Source of the DNA: Kocuria sp.
GTDB lineage: Bacteria; Actinomycetota; Actinomycetes; Actinomycetales; Micrococcaceae
DNA: 64,000 nucleotides
Direction: 5' to 3'
NCBI RefSeq assembly: GCF_030530945.1
Contig: NZ_JAUMTZ010000009.1
Span: 29,063 to 93,062, forward strand
The translations under genes and the position numbers were made by a program. Below the pieces are notes generated by a model, which saw only the letters and a list, made by a program, of their open reading frames with translations, did not search any database and was not told where the DNA came from. The number at the start of each line of letters is the position of its first letter. Within the stretch, counting starts at the first letter, position 1. Of this stretch, positions 32,989 to 41,061 are shown one piece after another.

Positions 32989-34855
32989 GGCTGACAGTGT
33001 AGGGCGGACGGTGGGGACTCCCCGAGGCCGGTCGGCGGAAGGGGCGGCGCTGGGATCGTGGCGCGCGACCGCCGCGGAGCTGACCCGGGCGCTCGGTCTG
33101 CTGGGCAGGCCCTACAGGGCGTGGATGGTGGGTGCAGTGCTGGGTTCGCTGGGCATCGCCGCCCTGGACATGCTGGGGGTCGCGGCCACCCTGCCCCTCA
33201 TGCGGCTCGTGACCGGCGCGGGCACCGACACCGGCGTGCCCGCGGTCCTGGGGCAGTGGCTGCACACGCGGGACACCGCGGTGCTCATCGTGGCCATGGC
33301 CGCGGTCATCTGCTGCGCCTTCCTGGTGAAGTCCCTGCTCACCGTAGGCTTCCGCTGGTGGCTGCTGGGGCACTCCACCGCCATGGGCGCGGAGGCGGGG
33401 GCCGAGCTCTTCCGCCGGTACATGGCCTCCTCCTACGCGGACCACCGGCGGCGACGCCTCAGTGAGGTCCACAGGGCCCTGTCCTCCGCCGTCCCCCAGA
33501 CGTTCAACCAGCTCATCATGGGACTGCTGACCCTGGTCCCGGACCTGCTGACCCTGGTGGCCGTGAGCATCGTGCTGTTCGTGTCCTCCCCGTGGGCGGC
33601 CGTGCTCGCCGTGGTCTTCTTCGGCTCCGTGTCCCTGGCCACGCAACGGGTGCTGCGGCCCGCCCAGCGGCGGATCGCGCTGGACACCGCCGCGAGCGAC
33701 CTCGCCGCGTGGGACGCCCTCATGCCGGGGGTCAACGGGTTCCGTGAGTCCCGCCTCACGGGGACCGCCCAGCGCTTCGTCACGGCCTACGCCCAGGCGC
33801 GGGCCGAGAACGCGCGGGCCAGCCGCCGCATGGCTCTCGTCTCGGAGCTGCCCAAGTACGTGCTGGAGATCGCTCTCGTGGTGGGGGTCGCCCTGGTTGC
33901 GGCCCTGCTCTTCGCGCTCATGGAACCGGAACCCGCGCTCAGCGTCCTGGGCGTCTTCGCGGTGGCCGCGGTGCGCATGATCCCCGTGCTCAACCGGGCC
34001 CTGGCCACCACCGCGGCCATCCGCGCCGGGGCCGTGGGCCTGGAGATCCTGGGAGAGCAGCTGGCGGACCTCGCCGCCGGTGACGAGCACCGCCCGCAGC
34101 GTGGCGGGGGCCCGCCATTCGCGGGCGACATCGAGCTGCGGGACGTCGCCTTCGCCTACCCGGACGCCCCCCGGCCCGTGCTGGACGGGGTCTCCACCCG
34201 CATCCGGGCCGGGACCACGGTGGCCTTCGTGGGCGGCTCCGGGGCCGGGAAGTCCACGCTGCTGGACCTTGTGCTGGGGCTGCTGCGGCCCACCCGGGGA
34301 GCCGTCACGTGCGGAGGCCGGGACATCCTGGAGGACGTGGGCCAGTGGCACTCCCAGATCGGGGTGGTGCCCCAGGACGTCTTCCTCATGGACGCCACGG
34401 TGCGCGCGAACATCGCCTACGGTCTCGAGGACCACCAGGTCGACGACGCCGCCCTCGCACGCGCCGTCGAGCGCGCGGACCTCGCGGCGATCGTCGCCGA
34501 GCTGCCGGAGGGCCTCGAGACCAGGCTGGGGGAGCGCGGGGTGCGGCTCTCCGGGGGCCAGCGCCAGCGCGTGGGCATCGCCCGTGCGCTCTACCGGGAC
34601 CCGGACGTGCTGGTGCTGGACGAGGCCACCTCCGCCCTGGACAACGTCACGGAGGACAGGATCACCCGCACCATCGACTCGCTGCGCGGGGACATGACCA
34701 TCCTGGTGGTGGCCCACAGGCTCTCGACCGTCAAGCACGCGGACCGGCTGATGTTCATGGCGGACGGGCGGATCGTCAGCGAGGGCTCCTTCACGGACCT
34801 GCTGCGCGAGAGCGGCGAGTTCGCGCGGCTGGTGGAGCTGGGGAGGCTCGCGTGA
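32987..34855 (+). CDS. ABC transporter, fused membrane and ATPase domains (MsbA/PglK-like)
   Basis: A 622-residue half-transporter expected to act as a homodimer. Residues about 40-350 form the six-helix exporter membrane domain; the ATPase follows with FVGGSGAGKSTLLD (Walker A near 418), VLVLDEATSALD (Walker B near 542), and LSGGQRQRVGIARAL. The most likely cargo is a lipid-linked saccharide or glycolipid, as with PglK flippases; this is an inference from operon context only. It starts at ATG 32987 with AGGTGAGG directly upstream; that start overlaps the opposing phosphatase start, so its promoter must lie inside another gene or upstream of 32.4 kb. The GTGA overlap couples it to the next gene. 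Confidence 0.85.
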   Translation: MADSVGRTVGTPRGRSAEGAALGSWRATAAELTRALGLLGRPYRAWMVGAVLGSLGIAALDMLGVAATLPLMRLVTGAGTDTGVPAVLGQWLHTRDTAVLIVAMAAVICCAFLVKSLLTVGFRWWLLGHSTAMGAEAGAELFRRYMASSYADHRRRRLSEVHRALSSAVPQTFNQLIMGLLTLVPDLLTLVAVSIVLFVSSPWAAVLAVVFFGSVSLATQRVLRPAQRRIALDTAASDLAAWDALMPGVNGFRESRLTGTAQRFVTAYAQARAENARASRRMALVSELPKYVLEIALVVGVALVAALLFALMEPEPALSVLGVFAVAAVRMIPVLNRALATTAAIRAGAVGLEILGEQLADLAAGDEHRPQRGGGPPFAGDIELRDVAFAYPDAPRPVLDGVSTRIRAGTTVAFVGGSGAGKSTLLDLVLGLLRPTRGAVTCGGRDILEDVGQWHSQIGVVPQDVFLMDATVRANIAYGLEDHQVDDAALARAVERADLAAIVAELPEGLETRLGERGVRLSGGQRQRVGIARALYRDPDVLVLDEATSALDNVTEDRITRTIDSLRGDMTILVVAHRLSTVKHADRLMFMADGRIVSEGSFTDLLRESGEFARLVELGRLA

Positions 34856-36990
34856 CGCGGGACCGCGCGTCCAGGGTGGTGATGATCGCCGACGCCCTGC
34901 CGGAACGCTGCCCGCGCCACGCCGGGGGTCTGCTGCTGCGGGAGGTCGTGACCTCCCTGGACCCTGCCGCGCACCTCACCGTGGTGGTGCCGCACGGCGC
35001 ATCGCTGCGAACCCAGGACGCCCACCCGCGCATCGACGAACTGATCGTGGTGGAGCCAGCTCCGGGCTGGCGCGAGACACCGTGGCAGCGACGCCACCAC
35101 ACCTACCTCCGCACGGGCCGGGCCGAGCCCTGGTTCGTGACCCGCCTGACGGCGTCGTCGGCGGTGGAGCGGGCGGTCGCGGCGGCGGACGTGGTGGACC
35201 TGCAGTGGCAGGAGCAGGCCGTGTTCGTGCCGTGGGTCCGGCGGGTGAACCCCGGGGCGCGGGTGTGCGTCACCCTGCACGACGTCCTCTCCCAGGTGGC
35301 GCAGCGGCTGGGGGACGCGGTCACGGGCACGACCCCCGCAGCGCTCGCGCTGCGGGCCCGCTGGGCGTGGGCGGGTCACTGCGCGCGGCGCACCGAGACC
35401 GTGCTCACCGGCGCGGCACCCGGGGAGGGCACACCGGACGCGGTGGCGGTGCTCTCCACGAAGGATGCGCGCCTGCTGCCAGCCGGCCCCGTGCCGGTGG
35501 TGGTGCTCACCCCGCCGCTGGGGCGCCGCCACGCGGACGTGCGGCGCGCCCCGGCCACAACCCCGCCGGAGCTGCTCATGGTGGCCCTGCTGTCCCGCGA
35601 GCCGAACAGGGACGCGCTGCTGTGGTTCGCCACCCGCGTGCTCCCCCTGGTGCGGCGCCACCACCCGGACCTGCGGCTGCGGGTGGCCGGGGCCGGCGCA
35701 GACCCCGGACTGGTGACGGCGGCGCGGGAGCACGGGGTGCAGCTGCTGGGCTTCGTCCCGGACCTGGACCCGCTCTATGCCGCAGCCGCCGCCGTGGTGG
35801 TGCCGCTGCGGCTCGGCGCCGGCCTGAAGTTCAAGACCGTGGAGGCGCTCTCCGCCGGGGTGCCCGTGGTCACCACCCCCGTGGGGGCCGAGGGCGTGGG
35901 CCTGCGGGAGTGGTTCGCCGGGGTCGCCGAGGACCCGGAGGACTTCGCCCGCGCGGTCCTCGACGTGCTGGCAGACCGGCCCGCGGCGGAGCGCCGGGCG
36001 GCGTCGGCCCGGACGGAGGTGGTCGCGGCCTACGGCGAGCGGCAGTTCCGACGCGCGTTGGGAGAGCTCCTCGGCCCCGCGGTCAACGACCCCGCCGAGG
36101 AACCGGGCGGCGCGGAGTCCGTGCCCGAGGTGAGCGTGGTGGTCCCGGCGTACGACGCCGCCGCGACGCTCGGAGTGCAGCTGGACACCCTGGCCCACCA
36201 GGTGGCCGCCCCGCCGTTCGAGGTGCTGGTGGTGGACAACCGCTCCACGGACGCCACGGCGGAAGTGGCACGGCGGTGGGAGTCCGCGTTCCCGTGCGGG
36301 CTGCGGGTGGTTCCCGCCCACACCCGGCAGGGGGTGAGCCACGCGCGCAACCGTGGCTGCCACGCGGCCCGCGCCGAGCGCATCCTCATCTGCGACGCGG
36401 ACGACCGCGTGCAGGAGAACTGGGTGGCGGAGCTCGCCGCCGCGCTCGAGCACGCCCCGGTGGTCGGCTCGGACGCGGTGCCCGTGACGGACGGCCGGTG
36501 CGGGCCGCGGGAGTCCGGGCTGCGCACGGTGTTCGGCACGGTGGACTACGTGCTGTGCGGAGCGCTGGGAGTCCAGCGCCGCGTGTGGGCCGAGGTCGGA
36601 GGCTTCGACGAGTCGTTCCCCGCGGGCCACGAGGACGTGGACTTCTGCCGCCGGGTCACGGCCCGGGGACACCGGCTGCACGCCGTGCACACCACCGCGA
36701 TCCTGTACACCCAGCGCGGTGACCACCGCGGCCGGGCCCGGCAGGCGTTCCGGTACGCGCAGGGCCAGATGCTGCTGTGGACCCGCCTGGCGGACACGGG
36801 GACCCGCCACCCGGTGTCCTTCACGGGATCCGTCCGGGAGGCCCTGGCACTCACGGCCCGTGCCTGGCGGGTGCCGCGGCGGGACCGGGCCCACGCGCTC
36901 GGCTGGGCGTGGGGGATCGTGGCCGGGCACGTGCGCTACCGGGTGCTGGGCCGACCTCCCGCTCCCCGGCTCTGGCCCGGCACCCGATAG
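34852..36990 (+). CDS. Bifunctional glycosyltransferase: GT4-like plus GT2 domains
   Basis: A 712-residue protein with two complete glycosyltransferase domains. Residues 1-415 are GT-B: VVMIADALPERCPRHAGGLL at the N-terminus and VVVPLRLGAGLKFKTVEALSAGVPVVTTPVG in the donor site. Residues about 424-690 are GT-A family 2: VSVVVPAYDAAATLGVQL, LVVDNRSTDATAEVA, CDADDRVQENW (DXD-type) and GHEDVDFCRRVTARGH (catalytic acceptor ED region). A single enzyme could add two consecutive sugars. The linker is short and Glu/Pro-rich. GTG 34852 overlaps the ABC gene by 4 nt (GTGA). Confidence 0.87.
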   Translation: MTRDRASRVVMIADALPERCPRHAGGLLLREVVTSLDPAAHLTVVVPHGASLRTQDAHPRIDELIVVEPAPGWRETPWQRRHHTYLRTGRAEPWFVTRLTASSAVERAVAAADVVDLQWQEQAVFVPWVRRVNPGARVCVTLHDVLSQVAQRLGDAVTGTTPAALALRARWAWAGHCARRTETVLTGAAPGEGTPDAVAVLSTKDARLLPAGPVPVVVLTPPLGRRHADVRRAPATTPPELLMVALLSREPNRDALLWFATRVLPLVRRHHPDLRLRVAGAGADPGLVTAAREHGVQLLGFVPDLDPLYAAAAAVVVPLRLGAGLKFKTVEALSAGVPVVTTPVGAEGVGLREWFAGVAEDPEDFARAVLDVLADRPAAERRAASARTEVVAAYGERQFRRALGELLGPAVNDPAEEPGGAESVPEVSVVVPAYDAAATLGVQLDTLAHQVAAPPFEVLVVDNRSTDATAEVARRWESAFPCGLRVVPAHTRQGVSHARNRGCHAARAERILICDADDRVQENWVAELAAALEHAPVVGSDAVPVTDGRCGPRESGLRTVFGTVDYVLCGALGVQRRVWAEVGGFDESFPAGHEDVDFCRRVTARGHRLHAVHTTAILYTQRGDHRGRARQAFRYAQGQMLLWTRLADTGTRHPVSFTGSVREALALTARAWRVPRRDRAHALGWAWGIVAGHVRYRVLGRPPAPRLWPGTR

Positions 36991-37065
36991 GATGAAATGT
37001 CATCGGTCCCGCCCGTGCCCCCATGGGCGGAACCGCCCCCTCCCCACCCTGACCAGGGAGAACGC

Positions 37066-38118
37066 GTGATCACCCCCCACCAGGACGCCCCCGCGTCCGA
37101 GCTCGTCACCGTTGTGGTTCCCCACTACGGCGCCCCCGGGCCCACGCTCGCGCTGCTCGCGCAGCTGCGGGCGCAGCGCGACGTGCCCGGGCTGCGGATC
37201 GTGGTCTCCGACGACGCCTCGCCCGAGCCGCTCGTCCTCCCCCCGGAGGCCGCAACCGGCCCGGGAGCACCCGAGCGCGCCGCCCCCGCACGCTCCCCGC
37301 AGGCCCCCGCGCCGAGCACCCCTCCCGCCGCCGTGGCGCAGGACCGCGCCCGCCCCGTGACGCTGCTGCGCCGGTCGCGCAACGGCGGTTTCGGCGCGAA
37401 CGTGAACACCGCGCTGGAGCGCGTGAGCACCCCGTATGCCCTGGTCCTGAACTCGGACCTGGAGGTGGGGGAGCGGTTCGTGGCGGACCTGCTGGAGGCC
37501 GCGCGCCCGTGGCAGCCGTGCGTCGTCGCCCCCCGGGTGCGCTCCGCGGACGGCTCGGAGCAGCACGCTGGGCGCCACTTCCCCACGGTGGGCCACCAGA
37601 CCGTGGAGTGGCTCTCTCCGCTGGCCCGCTGGCGGCACACGCGCGTGCTCCACGAGGCCGTGGGCCACGACACGCGCGCCGCGGGCCCCGGCACCACGAG
37701 CGTGGACTGGGTGACGGGCGCGGCCCTGCTGCTGCCCGTGGCCGAGGTGCGCGCGGTGGGCGGCTTCGACGAGAGCTACTTCATGAACGCGGAGGAGGTG
37801 GACCTGCAGCGCAGACTGCGGGAGCGCGGCGTCCCGTCCCTGGTGGCGGGGGACGTGACGGTCACCCACGCGGGCGGGGGATCCTCGGACGCACGACGCC
37901 GCCGCGCCTGGCTCGTGGCCGCCCGGTCCAGGTACGCGCGGCGCTGGGGCCGTCCCCGCACCCTGACCGCGGCACTGACCGCGGCCACCGGGGTGAACCT
38001 CGCCGTGAACACCGTCCGGGCCGCCGCGGGCCGCGACGTGCACCCCCTGCGGGTGGCACGCGAGGAGCTCGCTCTGATCCACCCGGGCCTGCGCCCGGGG
38101 GCAGGGGGCCGGCGATGA
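37066..38118 (+). CDS. Family 2 glycosyltransferase (rhamnosyltransferase-like)
   Basis: A 350-residue GT-A enzyme. TVVVPHYGAPGPTLALLAQL opens it; LRIVVSDDASPEPLVL follows; LVLNSDLEVGERFV carries the DXD-like motif, and WVTGAALLLPVAEVRAVGGFDESYFMNAEEVDLQRRL is the typical acceptor-site region of rhamnosyl-type GT2 enzymes. Residues about 65-110 are a Pro/Ala-rich insertion. GTG 37066 is preferred because GGGAG lies 6 nt upstream and the 23-residue extension from ATG 36997 is Pro-rich; that start is also possible. It begins 75 bp after its predecessor and couples to the next gene by ATGA. Confidence 0.85.
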   Translation: MITPHQDAPASELVTVVVPHYGAPGPTLALLAQLRAQRDVPGLRIVVSDDASPEPLVLPPEAATGPGAPERAAPARSPQAPAPSTPPAAVAQDRARPVTLLRRSRNGGFGANVNTALERVSTPYALVLNSDLEVGERFVADLLEAARPWQPCVVAPRVRSADGSEQHAGRHFPTVGHQTVEWLSPLARWRHTRVLHEAVGHDTRAAGPGTTSVDWVTGAALLLPVAEVRAVGGFDESYFMNAEEVDLQRRLRERGVPSLVAGDVTVTHAGGGSSDARRRRAWLVAARSRYARRWGRPRTLTAALTAATGVNLAVNTVRAAAGRDVHPLRVAREELALIHPGLRPGAGGRR

Positions 38119-39143
38119 CCCGCGCCCCCAGGCTGCTGCTCGTGAGCCCCGCGTTCCACGGCTACCACCGCTCGATCGCCGCGGCGTTCGAGGGGCTGGG
38201 CTACACCGTGGCCACCCACTGCTACGACAGCTACGCCACCCTGGGCTCCAAGGTGCGCAACAAGCTCGTGCACGAGCTCCCCGCCCGCCTGCGCGTCTCC
38301 GGCCTGGGACTGGGCGGGGAGACCGCGGCACGGGCGTGGGCCTCGGAGCGCACCCTGCGGGTCGTTGCGGCCTTCCGCCCGGACAGGGTGGTGGTGATCA
38401 AGGGGGACATGCTCGACGCCCGCGTGTGGGAGGACCTGCACCGGCGCGGGATCCCCAGCACGCTGTGGCTCTACGACGACCTCGCGCGGCAGGAGCACTC
38501 CCTGGACTTCCTGCGGGCCGTGGGCCCCGTGCTCAGCTACAGCGCGGACGAGACCGCGCTGCTCGCCCGCGAGGGCGTGGACGCGCACTTCGTCCCCAAC
38601 GGCTTCGACCCCCACCTGGCCGCGTCCACCGCCACGCGCCGCGAGGAAGTGGTGTTCGTGGGGTCCTGGTACCCCACCCGGGAGCGGCTGCTGCTGGACG
38701 TGCAGCGCGCCGGTGTCCCGGTGCGCACGTGGGGTCGCGGCTGGTCCCACCACCCCGCGGACCGGTTGCGCACGTGGCGCTGGGCCCGCCCGGCGCTCGC
38801 CGCGGAGCGGGACATCCCGCTCGCGGAGGCGTACCGGGTGCAGTCCGAGGGCCTGCTGGCGGTGAACTCCCACGGGGCGCAGGCAGGGCTGTCCATGCGC
38901 ACGTTCGAGGTCCCCGGCATGGCCGGGCTGCAGGCCGTGGACCGCCCGGACGTCGCCCGGTTCTACGAGGTGGGCACGGAGACCCTCGTCTACCGCTGCG
39001 CGGAGGAGCTGGTGGAGCACGCCCGCCGCGCGCGCACGGACCGGGCCTGGGCCGAGCGCATCCGCGAGCGCGGGCGCCGCAGGACGCTCGCCGAGCACAC
39101 CTTCGCCCACCGGGCTGCAGCGATCGAGAGGTGCTGGGCATGA
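38115..39143 (+). CDS. CgeB-like glycosyltransferase
   Basis: A 342-residue protein with the CgeB/Glyco_trans_1_2 organisation. N-terminal LLLVSPAFHGYHRSIAAAFEGLGY, then VVVIKGDMLDARVWEDL, STLWLYDDLARQEH and YSADETALLAREGVDAHFVPNGFD define the GT-B first half. The C-terminal half has VVFVGSWYPTRERLLLDV and LAVNSHGAQAGLSMRTFEVPGMAGLQAV, the strongly conserved donor-site motif of this family. Members glycosylate surface structures. ATG 38115 overlaps the upstream stop (ATGA). Substrate unknown. Confidence 0.82.
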   Translation: MTRAPRLLLVSPAFHGYHRSIAAAFEGLGYTVATHCYDSYATLGSKVRNKLVHELPARLRVSGLGLGGETAARAWASERTLRVVAAFRPDRVVVIKGDMLDARVWEDLHRRGIPSTLWLYDDLARQEHSLDFLRAVGPVLSYSADETALLAREGVDAHFVPNGFDPHLAASTATRREEVVFVGSWYPTRERLLLDVQRAGVPVRTWGRGWSHHPADRLRTWRWARPALAAERDIPLAEAYRVQSEGLLAVNSHGAQAGLSMRTFEVPGMAGLQAVDRPDVARFYEVGTETLVYRCAEELVEHARRARTDRAWAERIRERGRRRTLAEHTFAHRAAAIERCWA

Positions 39144-40336
39144 TCGTGGAAAACGTTCCCCCGCACCGGCTCGCCTTCCCGCGGGACCTGCGGGCGTGGC
39201 GGCAGTGGCAGGAGTCCACCCGTCCGGTGCGCCTGGCGGCCACGCGGGTGCGGGCGGGCCTGCGCGCCAGCCCCCTCCCGCTCGCCGGCCACCACGCCGA
39301 CGCCGTGGGCGAGCCCCTGTGGCTCACGTGGCGCGGGGAGCACCCCGCCGTGCTGCTCGCCCTGGACGCCCAGACCCCCACCCAGCTGGCCTCGGTGCTG
39401 CGCCCGCTCGCGTGGCTGGCGGGCACGGACGCCGCCGTTGTCTCCACGGAGCCCGTGACCGGGGCCCTCGCGGCGCGGGGGGAAGACCCCGGGCTGTGGC
39501 GCAGCGTGCGCGTCCCGGCCGCGGCGCCGCGGCCCGACGTGCTCGACGGGCTGCGCGCGGTGCTCTCCGTGGGCGCCTACCTGCCGGCGGGTGCCGCGGC
39601 CCACCGCTGGGCCCTGAGCACCGGGGCGAGCTCCGCCGTGGTCCAGCACGGGCTGCTGACGCCCTTCGCCCCGCCCCTGCCCGAGGACTGCCTGCTGCTC
39701 GCGTTCTCCGAGCAGGACGCGGCGTTCCTCGCGTGGCAGCGCCCGGATGTGGCCGTCCGGGTGGTGGGTTCCCAGCTGCTGTGGTCCGCCGCCCGGCCCG
39801 AGCTGCGCGCCCCGGCCGCGGCCGCCGAGCACCGGCCCGTGTTCCTGGGCCAGCTCCACGGCGCCGAGCTGCCCCGCCGGGACGTGGCACGTGCCGCCCG
39901 GCACTTCTGCACCGTCACCGGGGCCGTGTACCGGCCGCACCCCGGGGAGCGGGACAAGCTCTCCCGCGCCCAGCACACCGCGTGGCGCGCGAAGGGTCTC
40001 ACCGTGGACCGGGCCGGGGCCGCGCTCCCCGCGGTGGACGCCCCCGTGGCCTCCGTGTTCTCCACGGGAGTGCTCGAGGCCGCCGCCCGCGGGCTGCCCG
40101 CGCGCGTGACCCACCCCGCACCGCCGCGCTGGCTCGAGGCGTTCTGGGAGCGCTACGCGATGGCGCGCTGGGACGGCACCGCCGCGGGGGCCGGATCCGC
40201 CACGGGGCGCGCCCCGGCCACCCCGCCCCCCGAGGTGCCGCGCACCGAGTCCGCCCGCGCGGTGGCGCGGATCCTCGCTGAGGCGGCGGGCGGCGTCGTG
40301 GACCAGCAGAACCCCGAGCCCCAGGAGGCCCCGTGA
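39140..40336 (+). CDS. Putative sialyltransferase-like GT-B protein
   Basis: A 398-residue protein not securely recognised. It lacks clear GT2 or GT4 motifs. Two features resemble bacterial sialyl-/polysialyltransferase families: an HP motif (YRPHPGERDK near residue 269) and a downstream Ser/Thr motif (SVFSTGVLEAAA near 305). An intermediate GASSAVVQHGLLTPFAPPLP is also present. It sits directly before neuA and neuB in a 4-nt-overlap series, which would make it the enzyme using CMP-activated nonulosonic acid. This is an inference from motifs and context; an unrelated polymer transferase is possible. Confidence 0.5.
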   Translation: MIVENVPPHRLAFPRDLRAWRQWQESTRPVRLAATRVRAGLRASPLPLAGHHADAVGEPLWLTWRGEHPAVLLALDAQTPTQLASVLRPLAWLAGTDAAVVSTEPVTGALAARGEDPGLWRSVRVPAAAPRPDVLDGLRAVLSVGAYLPAGAAAHRWALSTGASSAVVQHGLLTPFAPPLPEDCLLLAFSEQDAAFLAWQRPDVAVRVVGSQLLWSAARPELRAPAAAAEHRPVFLGQLHGAELPRRDVARAARHFCTVTGAVYRPHPGERDKLSRAQHTAWRAKGLTVDRAGAALPAVDAPVASVFSTGVLEAAARGLPARVTHPAPPRWLEAFWERYAMARWDGTAAGAGSATGRAPATPPPEVPRTESARAVARILAEAAGGVVDQQNPEPQEAP

Positions 40337-41061
40337 ACATCCTGTGCGTGATCCCCGTGCGTGGCGGCTCCAAGGGCGTGCCGCGCAAGAACGTGCGCCG
40401 CGTGGCCGGGCGTCCGCTCGTGGTGTGGACCATCGAGCAGGCGCTCGCCGCCCGCCCGGAGCTGGACGTGCTGGTCTCCACGGACGACCCCGAGATCGCC
40501 GACGTCGCCCGGGACGCGGGTGCCGACGTCCCCTTCCTGCGCCCCGCCGAGCTCGCCCGGGACGAGACGCCCACGGAGCCCGTGATCCGCCACGCCATCG
40601 ACGCGCGCACCGCGCAGGGCCGCCGCCCGGACGCGGTGATGCTGCTGCAGGCCACCTCGCCCGTGCGCCAGCCGGGCACCCTGGACCGGGCGGTGGAGCA
40701 GTTCATCCGCTCCGGGGTGGACTCCATGGTGGGCGTGGTGCCGGTGGCGCCGTTCCTGTGGGAGCTCTCAGACCCGCCGCGGGCCGCCTACCCGGTGGAC
40801 GCGCGGCCCCGGCGCCAGGACATGGGGCCCACGGACCGGCGCTACCGCGAGACCGGCTCGCTCTACCTCACGCGCACCGAGATCTACGAGACGCACGACA
40901 ACCGGCTGGGCGGGAGCATCGGGCTGTTCGTGATGGCCGAGGAGGAGGGCGTGGACATCGACACGTTCCAGGACCTCGAGCTGGCCGAGCGGTACCTCGA
41001 ACGCCAGGCCCGGGAGCTCGCGGGGGACTCCACGGTCCGGGCCGCGGGAGGTGCCGCGTGA
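40333..41061 (+). CDS. neuA: CMP-sialic acid synthetase-type cytidylyltransferase
   Basis: A 242-residue enzyme activating a nonulosonic acid with CTP. N-terminal VIPVRGGSKGVPRKNVRRVAGRP is the characteristic nucleotide-binding signature; LVSTDDPEIADVA, LLQATSPVR and RYRETGSLYLTRTEIYE follow as in NeuA, and the C-terminus has DIDTFQDLELAE. The precise nonulosonic acid (neuraminic, legionaminic or pseudaminic) cannot be told from sequence. The gene overlaps both neighbours by 4 nt (GTGA at 40333 and 41058), so it is coupled to neuB. Confidence 0.93.
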   Translation: MNILCVIPVRGGSKGVPRKNVRRVAGRPLVVWTIEQALAARPELDVLVSTDDPEIADVARDAGADVPFLRPAELARDETPTEPVIRHAIDARTAQGRRPDAVMLLQATSPVRQPGTLDRAVEQFIRSGVDSMVGVVPVAPFLWELSDPPRAAYPVDARPRRQDMGPTDRRYRETGSLYLTRTEIYETHDNRLGGSIGLFVMAEEEGVDIDTFQDLELAERYLERQARELAGDSTVRAAGGAA

